Assembly (NCBI RefSeq): GCF_030523875.1
Contig: NZ_JAUNHR010000005.1
Span: 1 to 49,590 of the forward strand
Direction: 5' to 3'
Origin: Micrococcus sp.
GTDB taxonomy: Bacteria > Actinomycetota > Actinomycetes > Actinomycetales > Micrococcaceae
Length of the DNA: 49,590 nucleotides
Position numbers and translations under genes: made by a program. Positions 41,773 to 49,590 of the stretch are shown here, in pieces (within the stretch, counting starts at the first letter, position 1; each line of letters starts with the position of its first letter). The notes under the pieces are model-generated. The model worked only from the letters and a program-made list of their open reading frames with translations. It was not told the origin of the DNA and did not search any database.

Positions 41773-41779
41773 CTCCTGC

Positions 41780-43306
41780 ATGGAAGCAATCGCCGACGCC
41801 ATCAGCGCGTTCAACAACTGGTACTGGTACGTGGTGATGGCGCTGCTCGCCGTCGCGGGCGTGTGGTTCACCCTCCGCACCGTGGGCGTGCAGGTGCGCA
41901 TGCTCCCCGAGATGCTGCGCTCCGTGGTCGAGAAGGGCCCCGAGGCCGGCGCCGACGACGGCGTCTCCCCCTTCCGTGCCTTCACCATCTCCGCGGCGTC
42001 CCGCGTGGGCACCGGCAACGTGGCCGGCGTGGCGATCGCGATCGTGCTCGGCGGGCCGGGCGCGGTGTTCTGGATGTGGGTCATGGCGATCGTCGGCGGC
42101 GCCACCGCCTTCGTGGAGTCCACGCTCGCCCAGCTCTACAAGCGCAAGGGCCGGGACGGGTTCTACGGCGGCCCGGCGTACTACATCCGGGACGGCCTGG
42201 GCCTGAAGTGGCTGGCGGCGCTGTTCGCCGTCGCGATCACGGTGACCTACGGGTTCGTGTTCAACGCCGTGCAGTCCAACTCGATCTCCGAGTCCGTGCA
42301 GGCCAACTGGGGCACCTCCACCACCACCGCGTGGATCGTGGGCGTGGGCCTGGCCGTGCTGACCGCGCTCGTGATCTTCGGCGGTGTGCGCCGCCTGTCC
42401 GCCGTCACCAACGTGATCGTGCCGATCATGGCCGTGGCCTACATCCTGGTGGCCCTGTTCGTGGTGGCCGTGAACATCACCGAGGTGCCCGCGATGATCG
42501 GGCATATCGTGGGCCACGCCCTCGGCCTCGAGCAGGTGGCCGGCGCCGCCGTCGGCATGGCGATGGTCATGCAGGGCGTGCGCCGCGGCATGTTCTCCAA
42601 CGAGGCCGGCATGGGCTCCGCCCCGAACGCGGCCGCCGCGGCCGCCGTGTCCCACCCGGCCAAGCAGGGCTTCGTGCAGTCCCTGGGCGTGTACTTCGAC
42701 ACCCTGCTGGTGTGCACCGCCACCGCCTTCATCGTGCTCCTCTCCGAGCCCGAGTTCGGCAACAAGGACGCCCTGGGCATGGCCGTGACGCAGAACGCCC
42801 TGCAGCAGGCCGTGGGCCAGTGGGCCGGCCCGTTCCTGACCGTGGTGATCTTCTTCCTGGCGTGGTCCTCCGTGCTGGGCAACACCTACTACGGCGAGGC
42901 GAACATCCAGTACCTGGCCGGCGAGAGGGCCCCGGCGTTCATCACCGCGTTCCGCGTGCTCGTGCTGCTGTGCGTGGTGGGCGGCGCCCTGGGCACCGTG
43001 ACCCTCGTCTGGAACCTCGCGGACACCTTCGCCGCGCTCATGGCCACCATCAACCTGGTGGCGATCATCCCGCTGGGCGGCCTGGCCGTGAAGCTGCTCA
43101 AGGACTACGAGCGCAAGCTCAAGGCCGGCGAGGACCCGCACTTCCGCGTGTCCGACCTGCCCGAGGCCAAGAACGTCTCCCTGTGGCGGGACGGCGAGAC
43201 CGAGCTGATGCGCACGGTGCCGGGCGCCGGCTCCCCCGCGGAGCTGCACCAGCAGGGCCTTCCCCTGCGCAAGCCCCGCGGCGGCTCCGGCTCCTCCGCC
43301 CGCTGA
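41780..43306 (+). CDS. Alanine/glycine:cation symporter (AGCS family)
   Basis: A 508-residue membrane protein of the AGCS family. Motifs are WYWYVVMALLAVAGVWFTLR at the start, then ASRVGTGNVAGVAIAIVLGG (the family signature), FWMWVMAIVGGATAFVEST, RRGMFSNEAGMGSAPNAA, and YTGEANIQYL-type NTYYGEANIQYL. Role: sodium- or proton-coupled uptake of alanine or glycine. About 60 polar C-terminal residues are cytoplasmic. It probably has its own leaderless transcript. Confidence 0.95.
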   Translation: MEAIADAISAFNNWYWYVVMALLAVAGVWFTLRTVGVQVRMLPEMLRSVVEKGPEAGADDGVSPFRAFTISAASRVGTGNVAGVAIAIVLGGPGAVFWMWVMAIVGGATAFVESTLAQLYKRKGRDGFYGGPAYYIRDGLGLKWLAALFAVAITVTYGFVFNAVQSNSISESVQANWGTSTTTAWIVGVGLAVLTALVIFGGVRRLSAVTNVIVPIMAVAYILVALFVVAVNITEVPAMIGHIVGHALGLEQVAGAAVGMAMVMQGVRRGMFSNEAGMGSAPNAAAAAAVSHPAKQGFVQSLGVYFDTLLVCTATAFIVLLSEPEFGNKDALGMAVTQNALQQAVGQWAGPFLTVVIFFLAWSSVLGNTYYGEANIQYLAGERAPAFITAFRVLVLLCVVGGALGTVTLVWNLADTFAALMATINLVAIIPLGGLAVKLLKDYERKLKAGEDPHFRVSDLPEAKNVSLWRDGETELMRTVPGAGSPAELHQQGLPLRKPRGGSGSSAR

Positions 43307-43411
43307 CGGCGCGGGCGCGCCCCCGCCATGGACGCCGACGGGTGCCCGCGGGCTACCGTGGACGCACCACACGCCGTGACGCGCGGCGCACCCTCGAGAA
43401 GGAGCACGACC

Positions 43412-43693
43412 ATGGGTCTGAAGAACGACCTCCTCCGCGCCCTGCGCAGCCAGACCACCGGCGGCCGTGGCCGGCGGGACGCCTACGTCCGTGCCGACCG
43501 CCGGGGCGGCCTCGGCGGCATGCTCGGCGGGCTGCTCTCCCAGGGCAACGCCCGCGCCGGCCGCGGCGCCGGCTTCGGCACCGGCACCGTGTACGGCGGC
43601 CGTCAGGGCGGCGCCCGCCGCTCCAGCGGCCGGGACATGCTGATGCGCGAGGGCATGCGCCTGCTGCAGCGCCAGCTCGGCCGCCGCCGCTGA
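43412..43693 (+). CDS. Small Gly/Arg-rich protein of unknown function
   Basis: A 93-residue, strongly basic protein (many Arg, few acidic residues) with Gly-rich stretches such as GGLGGMLGGLLSQ. It starts MGLKNDLLRALRSQ with AAGGAG at good spacing, and a strong terminator follows. A -10-like TACCGT lies about 50 nt upstream. I do not recognise the family. The composition suggests nucleic-acid or membrane-surface association, but that is a guess. Confidence 0.7.
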   Translation: MGLKNDLLRALRSQTTGGRGRRDAYVRADRRGGLGGMLGGLLSQGNARAGRGAGFGTGTVYGGRQGGARRSSGRDMLMREGMRLLQRQLGRRR

Positions 43694-43708
43694 GCCCTCC
43701 TGAAGACC

Positions 43709-43750
43709 ACGACGCCGGCCCGTCTCCTCGCGGAGGCGGGCCGGCGTCGT
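43709..43750. terminator. Bidirectional terminator hairpin
   Basis: ACGACGCCGGCCCG (43709-43722) pairs perfectly with CGGGCCGGCGTCGT (43737-43750), with an inner CTCC/GGAG extension. It lies between the converging small basic protein and DUF305 genes. Confidence 0.85.
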
Positions 43751-43787
43751 CGTGCGCGCGGGGCACCGGGGCGGCCGGCGTGGCCCG

Positions 43788-44522
43788 TCAGAGGTCGGCG
43801 AGCATGTCCTCCATCTGGGCGATCTCCCTCTCCTGAGCGGCGATCACGTCCTCGGCGAGCGCGCGGGCCTGGGGGTTCTGCCCGTCGTCGAGCTGCGTCT
43901 TCGCCATGTCCACGGCGCCCTGGTGGTGCTCGATCATGCCCTCCAGGAAGAGACGGGCGGCCTCGGGGCCCTCGGCGTCGCGCAGGTCCTGCAGCTGCTC
44001 CTCCGTGAGCATGCCGGCCATGCCGCCGTGGCCGGAGTGGTCCATGTGCTGGGCGTCGGTGACGCCCCACGCGGCGAGCATGTCCTGCATGCGCGCGATC
44101 TCGGGCGCCTGCGCGGCCTCGATCTGCTTCGCGAGGACGCGCACGTCCTCCGGGACGCCCTCCTCGGCCAGGACGATGCGGCTCATCTCGAGTGCCTGCT
44201 CGTGGTGCGGGACCATCATCTGCGCGAACATCACGTCCGCGGGGCCGTGCTCCTCGGAGATCGGCTCGGCCGCGGCGGTGGAGGTCGCCTCGGATGAGGC
44301 CGCAGACGACGCCGAGCCGTCCCGCGCGCCGCCGGTGGGGGCGGAACCGGTGGTGGTCGGGTCCGTGGTCGGGGCCGCCGTCGAGGGCTCGGTGCCCACG
44401 GAGGAGGCGGCCGAGTCCGCGCGCGCGGCGGGGGTGTCGTCCGCGTCCGTGGTGCCGCAGCCCGCGAGGGCCAGGGCGGTGGCGAGGGTGAGGCCCGTCA
44501 GGGCGAGGGGGGTGCGGCGCAT
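43788..44522 (-). CDS. DUF305 lipoprotein (ferritin-like, metal-binding His/Met motifs)
   Basis: A 244-residue lipoprotein: lipobox LAGC (Cys22), a 65-residue Ser/Thr/Ala linker, then a DUF305 domain. The domain's paired motifs are FAQMMVPHHEQALEMS and LEGMIEHHQGAVDMA, with a His/Met cluster between them (QHMDHSGHGGMAGM). DUF305 proteins are four-helix ferritin-like proteins on the outside of the cell, often linked to copper handling. The ATG at 44522 follows AAGGAGC. Confidence 0.92.
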   Translation of the reverse strand: MRRTPLALTGLTLATALALAGCGTTDADDTPAARADSAASSVGTEPSTAAPTTDPTTTGSAPTGGARDGSASSAASSEATSTAAAEPISEEHGPADVMFAQMMVPHHEQALEMSRIVLAEEGVPEDVRVLAKQIEAAQAPEIARMQDMLAAWGVTDAQHMDHSGHGGMAGMLTEEQLQDLRDAEGPEAARLFLEGMIEHHQGAVDMAKTQLDDGQNPQARALAEDVIAAQEREIAQMEDMLADL

Positions 44523-44671
44523 GCCGGTGCTCCTTCCGTGGTGTGGCCCCTCCTCGAGGGGCCGCGTGTGGGTCACGGTACGCCCGTGACCCGGATGCCG
44601 GCCGGGACGGTGACGGACGGCGGCGCAGGGACAGGAGGCCGCGCAACCGGCACCACGCGGCCCCTTGATTA

Positions 44672-44683
44672 TCGGACTTCCGA
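44672..44683 (+). promoter_or_regulatory. Palindrome TCGGA-CT-TCCGA upstream of the thiolase operon
   Basis: A perfect 5-bp inverted repeat with a 2-nt centre sits in the only AT-richer patch (TTGATT ... AATACC) of the 247-bp spacer between the DUF305 and thiolase genes. It could be an operator; no regulator gene is adjacent. Nothing else is recognised in this spacer. Confidence 0.3.
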
Positions 44684-44769
44684 GCAATACCGTGATCCGC
44701 ATCACATCCAGAGCGCCGCGTCCCGGCTGCACCTTCCGGACACCCCACCCCGCCCGACGAGGAGACCCC

Positions 44770-45918
44770 ATGGCCGAGGCCTACATCATCGACGCCGTCC
44801 GCACCCCCGTGGGCCGCCGCGGCAAGGGACTCGCGGAGGTCCACCCGCTCGACCTCGCCGCCGCACCGATCCGGGAGCTCGTCTCCCGGCAGGACATCGA
44901 CTCCGCGGAGTACGACGAGGTGATCCTCGGCTGCATCGACCAGCTCGGCCCCCAGGCCATGGACATCGCCCGCAACGCGTGGCTCGCGGCCGGGCTCTCG
45001 GAGAGCGTCCCCGGCACCACCGTGGAGCGCCAGTGCGGCTCCGGCCAGCAGGCCGTCCACTACGCGGCGCAGGCGGTGATGAGCGGCACCAGCGACCTCG
45101 TGGTCGCCGGCGGCGTGCAGTCCATGTCCTCGATCCCGCTGTCCCACTCCAACAGGGCCGCCCGCGAGTTCGGCTTCCCGGACCCCTTCACCGGGTCGCA
45201 GGCGTGGGCGGACCGGTACGGGGACGAGGAGATCTCCCAGTTCCGTGGGGCCGAGATGATGGCCCGGAAGTGGGGCTTCGCCCGCGAGCAGCTCGAGGAG
45301 TTCGCGGTGCGGTCCCACGAGCGCGCGCTGGCGGCGCAGGCCGAGGGCCGGTTCGAGAGGGAGATCCTGCCCGTGGCCGGACTGGACCGGGACGAGGGCC
45401 CGCGCGCCCCGGACCGGGAGAAGATGGCGTCCCTGGCACCGATCACCGAGGGCGGGCTGCACACCGCGGCCTCGGCGTCGCAGATGTCCGACGGCGCGGC
45501 CGCCCTGCTGATCGCCTCGGAGGAGGCGGTGCGCCGGCACGGGCTGACCCCGCGCGCCCGCATCCACCACCTCTCCGCCCGCGGCGCGGACCCCGTGATG
45601 ATGCTCTCCGCCCCGATCCCCGCCACGGCCTTCGCCCTGCAGCGCATGGGCCTGGGGATCGACGACATGGACCTCGTGGAGATCAACGAGGCGTTCGCGG
45701 CGGTCGTGCTGGCGTGGCTCGCCGAGACCGGCGCCGACCCGGAGAAGGTCAACGTCAACGGCGGCGCGATCGCCCTGGGCCACCCGATCGGGGCCACGGG
45801 AGCCCGGCTCATGACGTCCCTGCTGCACGAGCTCGAGCGCACCGGCGGCCGCTACGGCCTGCAGACCATGTGCGAGGGCGGCGGCCAGGCCAATGTCACC
45901 GTGATCGAACGTCTCTGA
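44770..45918 (+). CDS. Acetyl-CoA C-acyltransferase (thiolase)
   Basis: A 382-residue thiolase of normal length. The nucleophilic Cys is in VERQCGSGQQAVH (about residue 90). The His-containing NGGAIALGHPIGATGARL and the second Cys in MCEGGGQANV complete the active site. It cleaves 3-ketoacyl-CoA to acetyl-CoA and a shortened acyl-CoA (or the reverse). The ATG at 44770 is set by homology of AYIIDAVRTPVGRRGKG. It is the first gene of the acyl-CoA operon. Confidence 0.95.
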   Translation: MAEAYIIDAVRTPVGRRGKGLAEVHPLDLAAAPIRELVSRQDIDSAEYDEVILGCIDQLGPQAMDIARNAWLAAGLSESVPGTTVERQCGSGQQAVHYAAQAVMSGTSDLVVAGGVQSMSSIPLSHSNRAAREFGFPDPFTGSQAWADRYGDEEISQFRGAEMMARKWGFAREQLEEFAVRSHERALAAQAEGRFEREILPVAGLDRDEGPRAPDREKMASLAPITEGGLHTAASASQMSDGAAALLIASEEAVRRHGLTPRARIHHLSARGADPVMMLSAPIPATAFALQRMGLGIDDMDLVEINEAFAAVVLAWLAETGADPEKVNVNGGAIALGHPIGATGARLMTSLLHELERTGGRYGLQTMCEGGGQANVTVIERL

Positions 45919-45980
45919 CCCCGCCCCTGCCCCGCGCCAGCGGGGAGGCGGGACAGCGCGCCGCACAGAGAGGAACCCCC

Positions 45981-47558
45981 ATGACACCCCACCCCGGCGA
46001 CACGATCCGCGACCTGCTGCGCCGCTCCGTGGCCCGCTCCCCCCACGCCACGGCGCTGCGCTTCGAGGACCGCGCGTGGACTTACACCGAGCTGCAGGAC
46101 GGCGTGCACCGCGTTGCCCACCGGCTGCGCCGCACCGGGCTCGCCCCGGGCGCCCGGATCGCCGTGTACGGTGCCAACTCCGACGCGTACGCGATCCTCT
46201 TCCTGGCCTGCGCGGCCGCCGGCTTCGTGCACGTGCCCGTGAACTTCGCGCTCAAGGGCGGGGAGCTCGCACACATCCTCGAGGACTCCGGCGCGGAGCT
46301 GCTCGTCACGGACGGCGGGGACCTCCTCGAGCGCATCCGGCAGGTCCGCACCGAAGGCCGCGCCGAGCGCCTCCGCGCGGTCTGGCCGATGCAGCCGGAC
46401 TCCGGTCTCGAGCCGGAGGCCGTGCTGGACACCGCGCGGGGCACCGGTGACGACGGCGACGCGCCCGCCGAAGCGCCCGACGCCGCCGTGGCGGGGACGG
46501 ACCTGGCCCAGCTGCTCTACACCTCCGGGACGACGTCCGCCCCGAAGGGCGCGATGATGAGCCACCGGGCGTTGATCGCGGAGTACGTCTCCGCGATCAT
46601 CGCGCTGGACCTCACGGCGGAGGACCGCCCGTTGATCGTGATGCCGCTCTACCACTCGGCGGCCATGCACGTGTTCCTGCTCCCCTACCTGGCCCTGGGC
46701 GCCACGGTCACCCTGCACCGTGCCCCGGACATCGCGCGGATCCTGGAGACCGTGGAGTCCGAGCGGATCGGCTCGCTGTTCCTCGCGCCCACGGTGTGGG
46801 TGCCGCTGAGCAACCACCCGGACCTCGAGACGCGGGACCTGCGCTCGCTGACCAAGGCGCAGTACGGCGCCTCGATCATGCCGGTCACGGTGCTGCAGCG
46901 GCTGCGCCGGCAGCAGCCGGGCATCGGGTTCTACAACTGCTTCGGGCAGTCGGAGATGGGCCCGCTGTGCACCGTGCTGCGCCCCGAGGAGCACGACGCC
47001 CGCCCCGCCTCCTGCGGCCGGCCCGTCTTCCACGTGGAGGCGCGGGTCATGACCGCCGACGGCGCCCCTGCAGCCCCCGGCGAGCCCGGCGAGATCCAGT
47101 ACCGCGGGCCGCAGCTCATGGACGGATACTGGGACCGCCCCGAGGCCTCGGCGGAGGCCTTCACCGACGACGGCTGGTTCCGCTCCGGGGACCAGGTCAC
47201 CCGGGACGCGGCCGGGTACATCCAGGTGGTGGACCGCATCAAGGACGTCATCAACACCGGCGGCGTCCTCGTGGCCCCCCGCGAGGTGGAGGACGTGGTC
47301 TACGAGCTGGACGAGGTGGCGGAGGTCGCCGTCGTGGGCCTCCCGGACGAGCGGTGGATCGAGGCGATCACCGCCGTCGTCGTGCTCAAGGAGGGCGCGG
47401 AGCTGACCGCGGAGACCGTGCGCGCCCATGTGAAGGCCCGACTGGCGGACTACAAGGTGCCCAAGCGGGTGGACTTCGTGGCCGAGCTGCCGCGCAACCA
47501 GTCCGGGAAGCTGCTCAAGCGTGCGCTGCGCGCGGAGCGGACCGGGGGTGCGGCGTGA
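45981..47558 (+). CDS. Acyl-CoA synthetase (AMP-forming, ANL superfamily)
   Basis: A 525-residue ligase. The P-loop-like core motif is LLYTSGTTSAPKGAMMSH. Other family motifs are IGFYNCFGQSEMGP (A5), DGWFRSGDQ (A7), DRIKDVINTGG (A8) and the catalytic Lys near the end in NQSGKLLKRALR (A10). It activates a carboxylic acid with ATP to acyl-AMP and then acyl-CoA; it resembles fatty-acid CoA ligases (FadD-like), substrate length unknown. The ATG at 45981 follows GAGAGGAA. Its stop overlaps the next start (GTGA). Confidence 0.94.
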   Translation: MTPHPGDTIRDLLRRSVARSPHATALRFEDRAWTYTELQDGVHRVAHRLRRTGLAPGARIAVYGANSDAYAILFLACAAAGFVHVPVNFALKGGELAHILEDSGAELLVTDGGDLLERIRQVRTEGRAERLRAVWPMQPDSGLEPEAVLDTARGTGDDGDAPAEAPDAAVAGTDLAQLLYTSGTTSAPKGAMMSHRALIAEYVSAIIALDLTAEDRPLIVMPLYHSAAMHVFLLPYLALGATVTLHRAPDIARILETVESERIGSLFLAPTVWVPLSNHPDLETRDLRSLTKAQYGASIMPVTVLQRLRRQQPGIGFYNCFGQSEMGPLCTVLRPEEHDARPASCGRPVFHVEARVMTADGAPAAPGEPGEIQYRGPQLMDGYWDRPEASAEAFTDDGWFRSGDQVTRDAAGYIQVVDRIKDVINTGGVLVAPREVEDVVYELDEVAEVAVVGLPDERWIEAITAVVVLKEGAELTAETVRAHVKARLADYKVPKRVDFVAELPRNQSGKLLKRALRAERTGGAA

Positions 47559-48748
47559 GCGTGGCGTCCGAGCACGACGTGACCACGCCCCTCGACATCG
47601 ACTACCTGGGCGCCTTCGCCGAGGCCGGCGGCGCGGACCGCGCCGTGTGGGAGCGGGCACGCGCCTACGGGCGTGAGGTCCTCGAGCGGATCGACGGGCA
47701 CTGGGACCGCGCGGAGTACCCGCTGGACCTCGTGACCCGCGCCGGCGAGCTGGACCTGCTCACGGATGGCCTGGACATCCCGGGCCACGAGACGATGTCC
47801 CCGCTGGCGGCGGGGCTGGTGGCCATGGAGATCTCCCGCGCGGACGGCTCCATGGCGGCGGCAGCCGCGGTGCAGGGCGGTCTCGTGCTGCGCACGCTGG
47901 CCCTGTTCGCGAGCGACGAGCAGAAGGAGCGGTACCTCGAGCCCGTGGCCACCGGCACCCTGCCGGGCGGGTTCGCCCTGACGGAACCCACGCACGGCTC
48001 CGACTCCGTGTCCCTCGAGACGACCGCGACGCCCGACGGCGACGGCTGGGTGCTGCGCGGGGAGAAGAAGTGGATCGGCAACGGCGCGGCCGGCGGCATC
48101 ACGATCGTGTGGGCCCGGGACGCCGCCGACAGGCAGGTCAAGGGGTTCGTGGTGGAGCAGTCCGCGCCCGGGTACACGGGCGAGGTCATCCGGGGCAAGG
48201 GCGCTCTGCGGGCCATCCACCAGGCCCTCATCACCCTCGACGGCGTGCGGGTGGGCCCGGAGGCGCGGCTGCCCGGCGTCGGGAGCTTCAAGGACGTGTC
48301 CCGGGCGCTCGTGGCGACGCGGGTGAACGTCGGCTGGTCCGCCCTCGGCCACGCCTCCAGCATGTTCGAGTCCGCCCTGGCCTACGCGCGCCAGCGGGAG
48401 CAGTTCGGCAAGCCGCTGGGCGCCCACCAGATGGTGCAGGAGCGGCTGGCGCAGATGCTGGCCGAGGTGACGGCGCTGCAGGTGCAGTGCGTGTCCGTGG
48501 CCCGGCTGCAGGCCGCCGGCACGCTCCGGGACGAGCAGGCGTCCCTGCTCAAGTACAGCTGCACGCGCGCCGCGCGGCGGGTGGCGCAGACCGCGCGGGA
48601 CATGCTCGGCGGCAACGGCATCCTGCTGGAGAACGGCGTCATCCGGCACATGACGGACGTGGAGGCCCTCCACACCTACGAGGGCACCGAGTCCGTGCAG
48701 GCGCTGATCCTGGGCCGGGACCTCACCGGCGTCAGCGCGTTCGCCTGA
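47555..48748 (+). CDS. Acyl-CoA dehydrogenase (glutaryl-CoA dehydrogenase-like)
   Basis: A 397-residue FAD enzyme. Motifs are GGFALTEPTHGSDS and VLRGEKKWIGNGAAGG (FAD/substrate), RQREQFGKPLGAHQMVQ, and the C-terminal MLGGNGILLENGVIRHMTD then EALHTYEGTESVQALILGR. The catalytic Glu is in YEGT as in glutaryl-CoA dehydrogenases, and this C-terminus resembles that subgroup most. Start is GTG at 47555 in a 4-nt overlap with the ligase stop; a GTG two codons later is also possible. It performs alpha-beta oxidation of an acyl-CoA in the operon. Confidence 0.93.
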   Translation: MSVASEHDVTTPLDIDYLGAFAEAGGADRAVWERARAYGREVLERIDGHWDRAEYPLDLVTRAGELDLLTDGLDIPGHETMSPLAAGLVAMEISRADGSMAAAAAVQGGLVLRTLALFASDEQKERYLEPVATGTLPGGFALTEPTHGSDSVSLETTATPDGDGWVLRGEKKWIGNGAAGGITIVWARDAADRQVKGFVVEQSAPGYTGEVIRGKGALRAIHQALITLDGVRVGPEARLPGVGSFKDVSRALVATRVNVGWSALGHASSMFESALAYARQREQFGKPLGAHQMVQERLAQMLAEVTALQVQCVSVARLQAAGTLRDEQASLLKYSCTRAARRVAQTARDMLGGNGILLENGVIRHMTDVEALHTYEGTESVQALILGRDLTGVSAFA

Positions 48749-48798
48749 TCCGCCTCCCCTCTGGACCCGGGAGGACCGCCTCCTCGAAAGGACCCGCC

Positions 48799-49590
48799 AT
48801 GACCCCCACATCCCCCGCCCGCGACGACGACGCGGCGCCCCTGCGCATCCAGGCGCGCCCCGGCGTCGTGCGGGTGACGCTGGACCGCCCCGCGCAGGGC
48901 AACGCCCTGAGCCTGGCGATGGCGCGGGAGCTGCTGGCCGCGGTGCACGCGGCGGAGGCGGACCCGGACGTGCACGTGCTGACCCTCACCGGCGCCGGCC
49001 GGTTCTTCTGCGGCGGCGGAGACGTGGCGGCGATGGGGGCGGCGAGCCCCGCAGAGCGCCCCGCGGTGCTGCGCGAGCTCGCGGGTGCGGCGAGCGAGGT
49101 GGCCCTGGCGCTGGTGCGCTCGCGGCTGTTGGTGCTGGCCGGCGTGAACGGCACGGCGGCCGGGGCCGGGCTGGGGCTGGTGCTCAACGCGGACGTGGTG
49201 CTCGTGCGGGACGACGCCCTGCTGCTGGCGGCCTACGCGGGGATCGGGCTCGCCCCGGACACCGGGGTCTCCTGGTGGCTGCCGCGGGCCGTGGGGCCGG
49301 TGCGGGCCGCGGAGCTCACTCTGCGGGGCCGCCGCCTGACCGGGGCCGAGGCCGTGGAGTGGGGTGTGGCCTCCGAGGCCGTGAGCGCTGACGAGTTCCA
49401 GGCGCGGCTGGACGCGCTCGAGGACGAGCTCGCCGCCGGCGCGGTGCACGCCTACGGGCCGACGAAGGCCCTGCTGCGCGGCCCGGAGATCATCGGGTAC
49501 GCCGAGCACCTGGACCGCGAGACCGCGGCCATCAGCGCCGCCAGCGGCCACCCGGAGGCGGTGCGCCGGGTGGACGCGTTCCTGCGGCGG
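48799..49590 (+). CDS. Enoyl-CoA hydratase/isomerase (partial, runs off window)
   Basis: 264 codons are open to the right edge with no stop. The crotonase fold shows VVRVTLDRPAQGNALSLAM, then the oxyanion-hole segments GRFFCGGGDVAAM and GVNGTAAGAGLGLVL, and LAPDTGVSWWLPRAVG around the general acid/base position. That last segment resembles PaaG-type isomerases/hydratases, which have Asp in place of the first Glu. Start ATG at 48799 follows AAAGGAC. It probably adds water to, or isomerises, the enoyl-CoA made by the dehydrogenase. Confidence 0.92.
   Translation, partial: MTPTSPARDDDAAPLRIQARPGVVRVTLDRPAQGNALSLAMARELLAAVHAAEADPDVHVLTLTGAGRFFCGGGDVAAMGAASPAERPAVLRELAGAASEVALALVRSRLLVLAGVNGTAAGAGLGLVLNADVVLVRDDALLLAAYAGIGLAPDTGVSWWLPRAVGPVRAAELTLRGRRLTGAEAVEWGVASEAVSADEFQARLDALEDELAAGAVHAYGPTKALLRGPEIIGYAEHLDRETAAISAASGHPEAVRRVDAFLRR

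Noticed and set aside
40040..43372. Open - strand frame of 1110 codons
   Set aside because: Antisense to the RNase H and AGCS genes, both of which have clear family motifs; the frame has none.

Overview
The window is very GC-rich chromosomal DNA (roughly three quarters G+C, almost every third codon position G or C). The gene content points to a Micrococcaceae-type actinobacterium, most likely Micrococcus or a close relative. This rests on actinobacterial family versions (HU, CtaG/CopD fusion, PxpB-PxpC fusion, long-form biotin carboxylase), frequent GTG starts, ATGA/GTGA gene overlaps, many leaderless-looking starts and a SAM-IV-type riboswitch. The genus is an inference. I saw no rRNA, tRNA, CRISPR array, insertion sequence or prophage.

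Layout. 1-330: the tail of a HerA-like/DUF853 ATPase gene and a repeat-rich spacer. 329-9840 (- strand): a copper-handling and cytochrome-oxidase-assembly block, transcribed from a small membrane protein through CopC, a PCu(A)C chaperone, a Tat-exported DyP peroxidase, a CopD-CtaG fusion and an unknown lipoprotein to an NHL/thioredoxin protein and a flavodoxin. 9892-11339 (-): HU and a ribosomal-protein operon (L28, L33, S14) with cysteine-free S14 and L33. 11543-14154 (-): a MarR regulator, a zinc alcohol dehydrogenase and a VIT-type iron/manganese transporter with an IdeR-like box.

14243-21424: a 5-oxoproline (pyroglutamate) utilisation locus in two converging arms. The + arm is an NRAMP-related transporter and a DUF1445 protein. 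The - arm is PxpA, a PxpB-PxpC fusion, a biotin carboxylase/BCCP and a GntR regulator. Nearly the same 13-bp palindrome lies upstream of both arms and is probably the GntR operator, which would make the locus one regulon.

21620-29807: a glutathionyl-hydroquinone-reductase-type protein divergent from an MBL-fold hydrolase, a universal stress protein, an MscS channel, hisD, an S4 RNA-binding protein, a lipoprotein, a SAM-riboswitch-controlled flavin reductase and a cold-shock protein. 29935-35552: two MFS transporters, a thioesterase, a degenerate agmatine-deiminase homologue and an AI-2E-type permease. 35607-39366: a TPP-riboswitch-controlled thiamin ABC transporter (thiBPQ). 39377-43693: a TetR regulator, an RNase H-domain protein with a long unknown N-terminus, an AGCS amino-acid/sodium symporter and a small Gly/Arg-rich protein. 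43788-49590: a DUF305 lipoprotein and a fatty-acid/acyl-CoA degradation operon (thiolase, acyl-CoA ligase, acyl-CoA dehydrogenase, enoyl-CoA hydratase) that runs off the window.

A theme across the window is the start signal TANNNT, then 7 nt, then ATG/GTG. It is seen at six genes and is the expected layout of leaderless transcripts.
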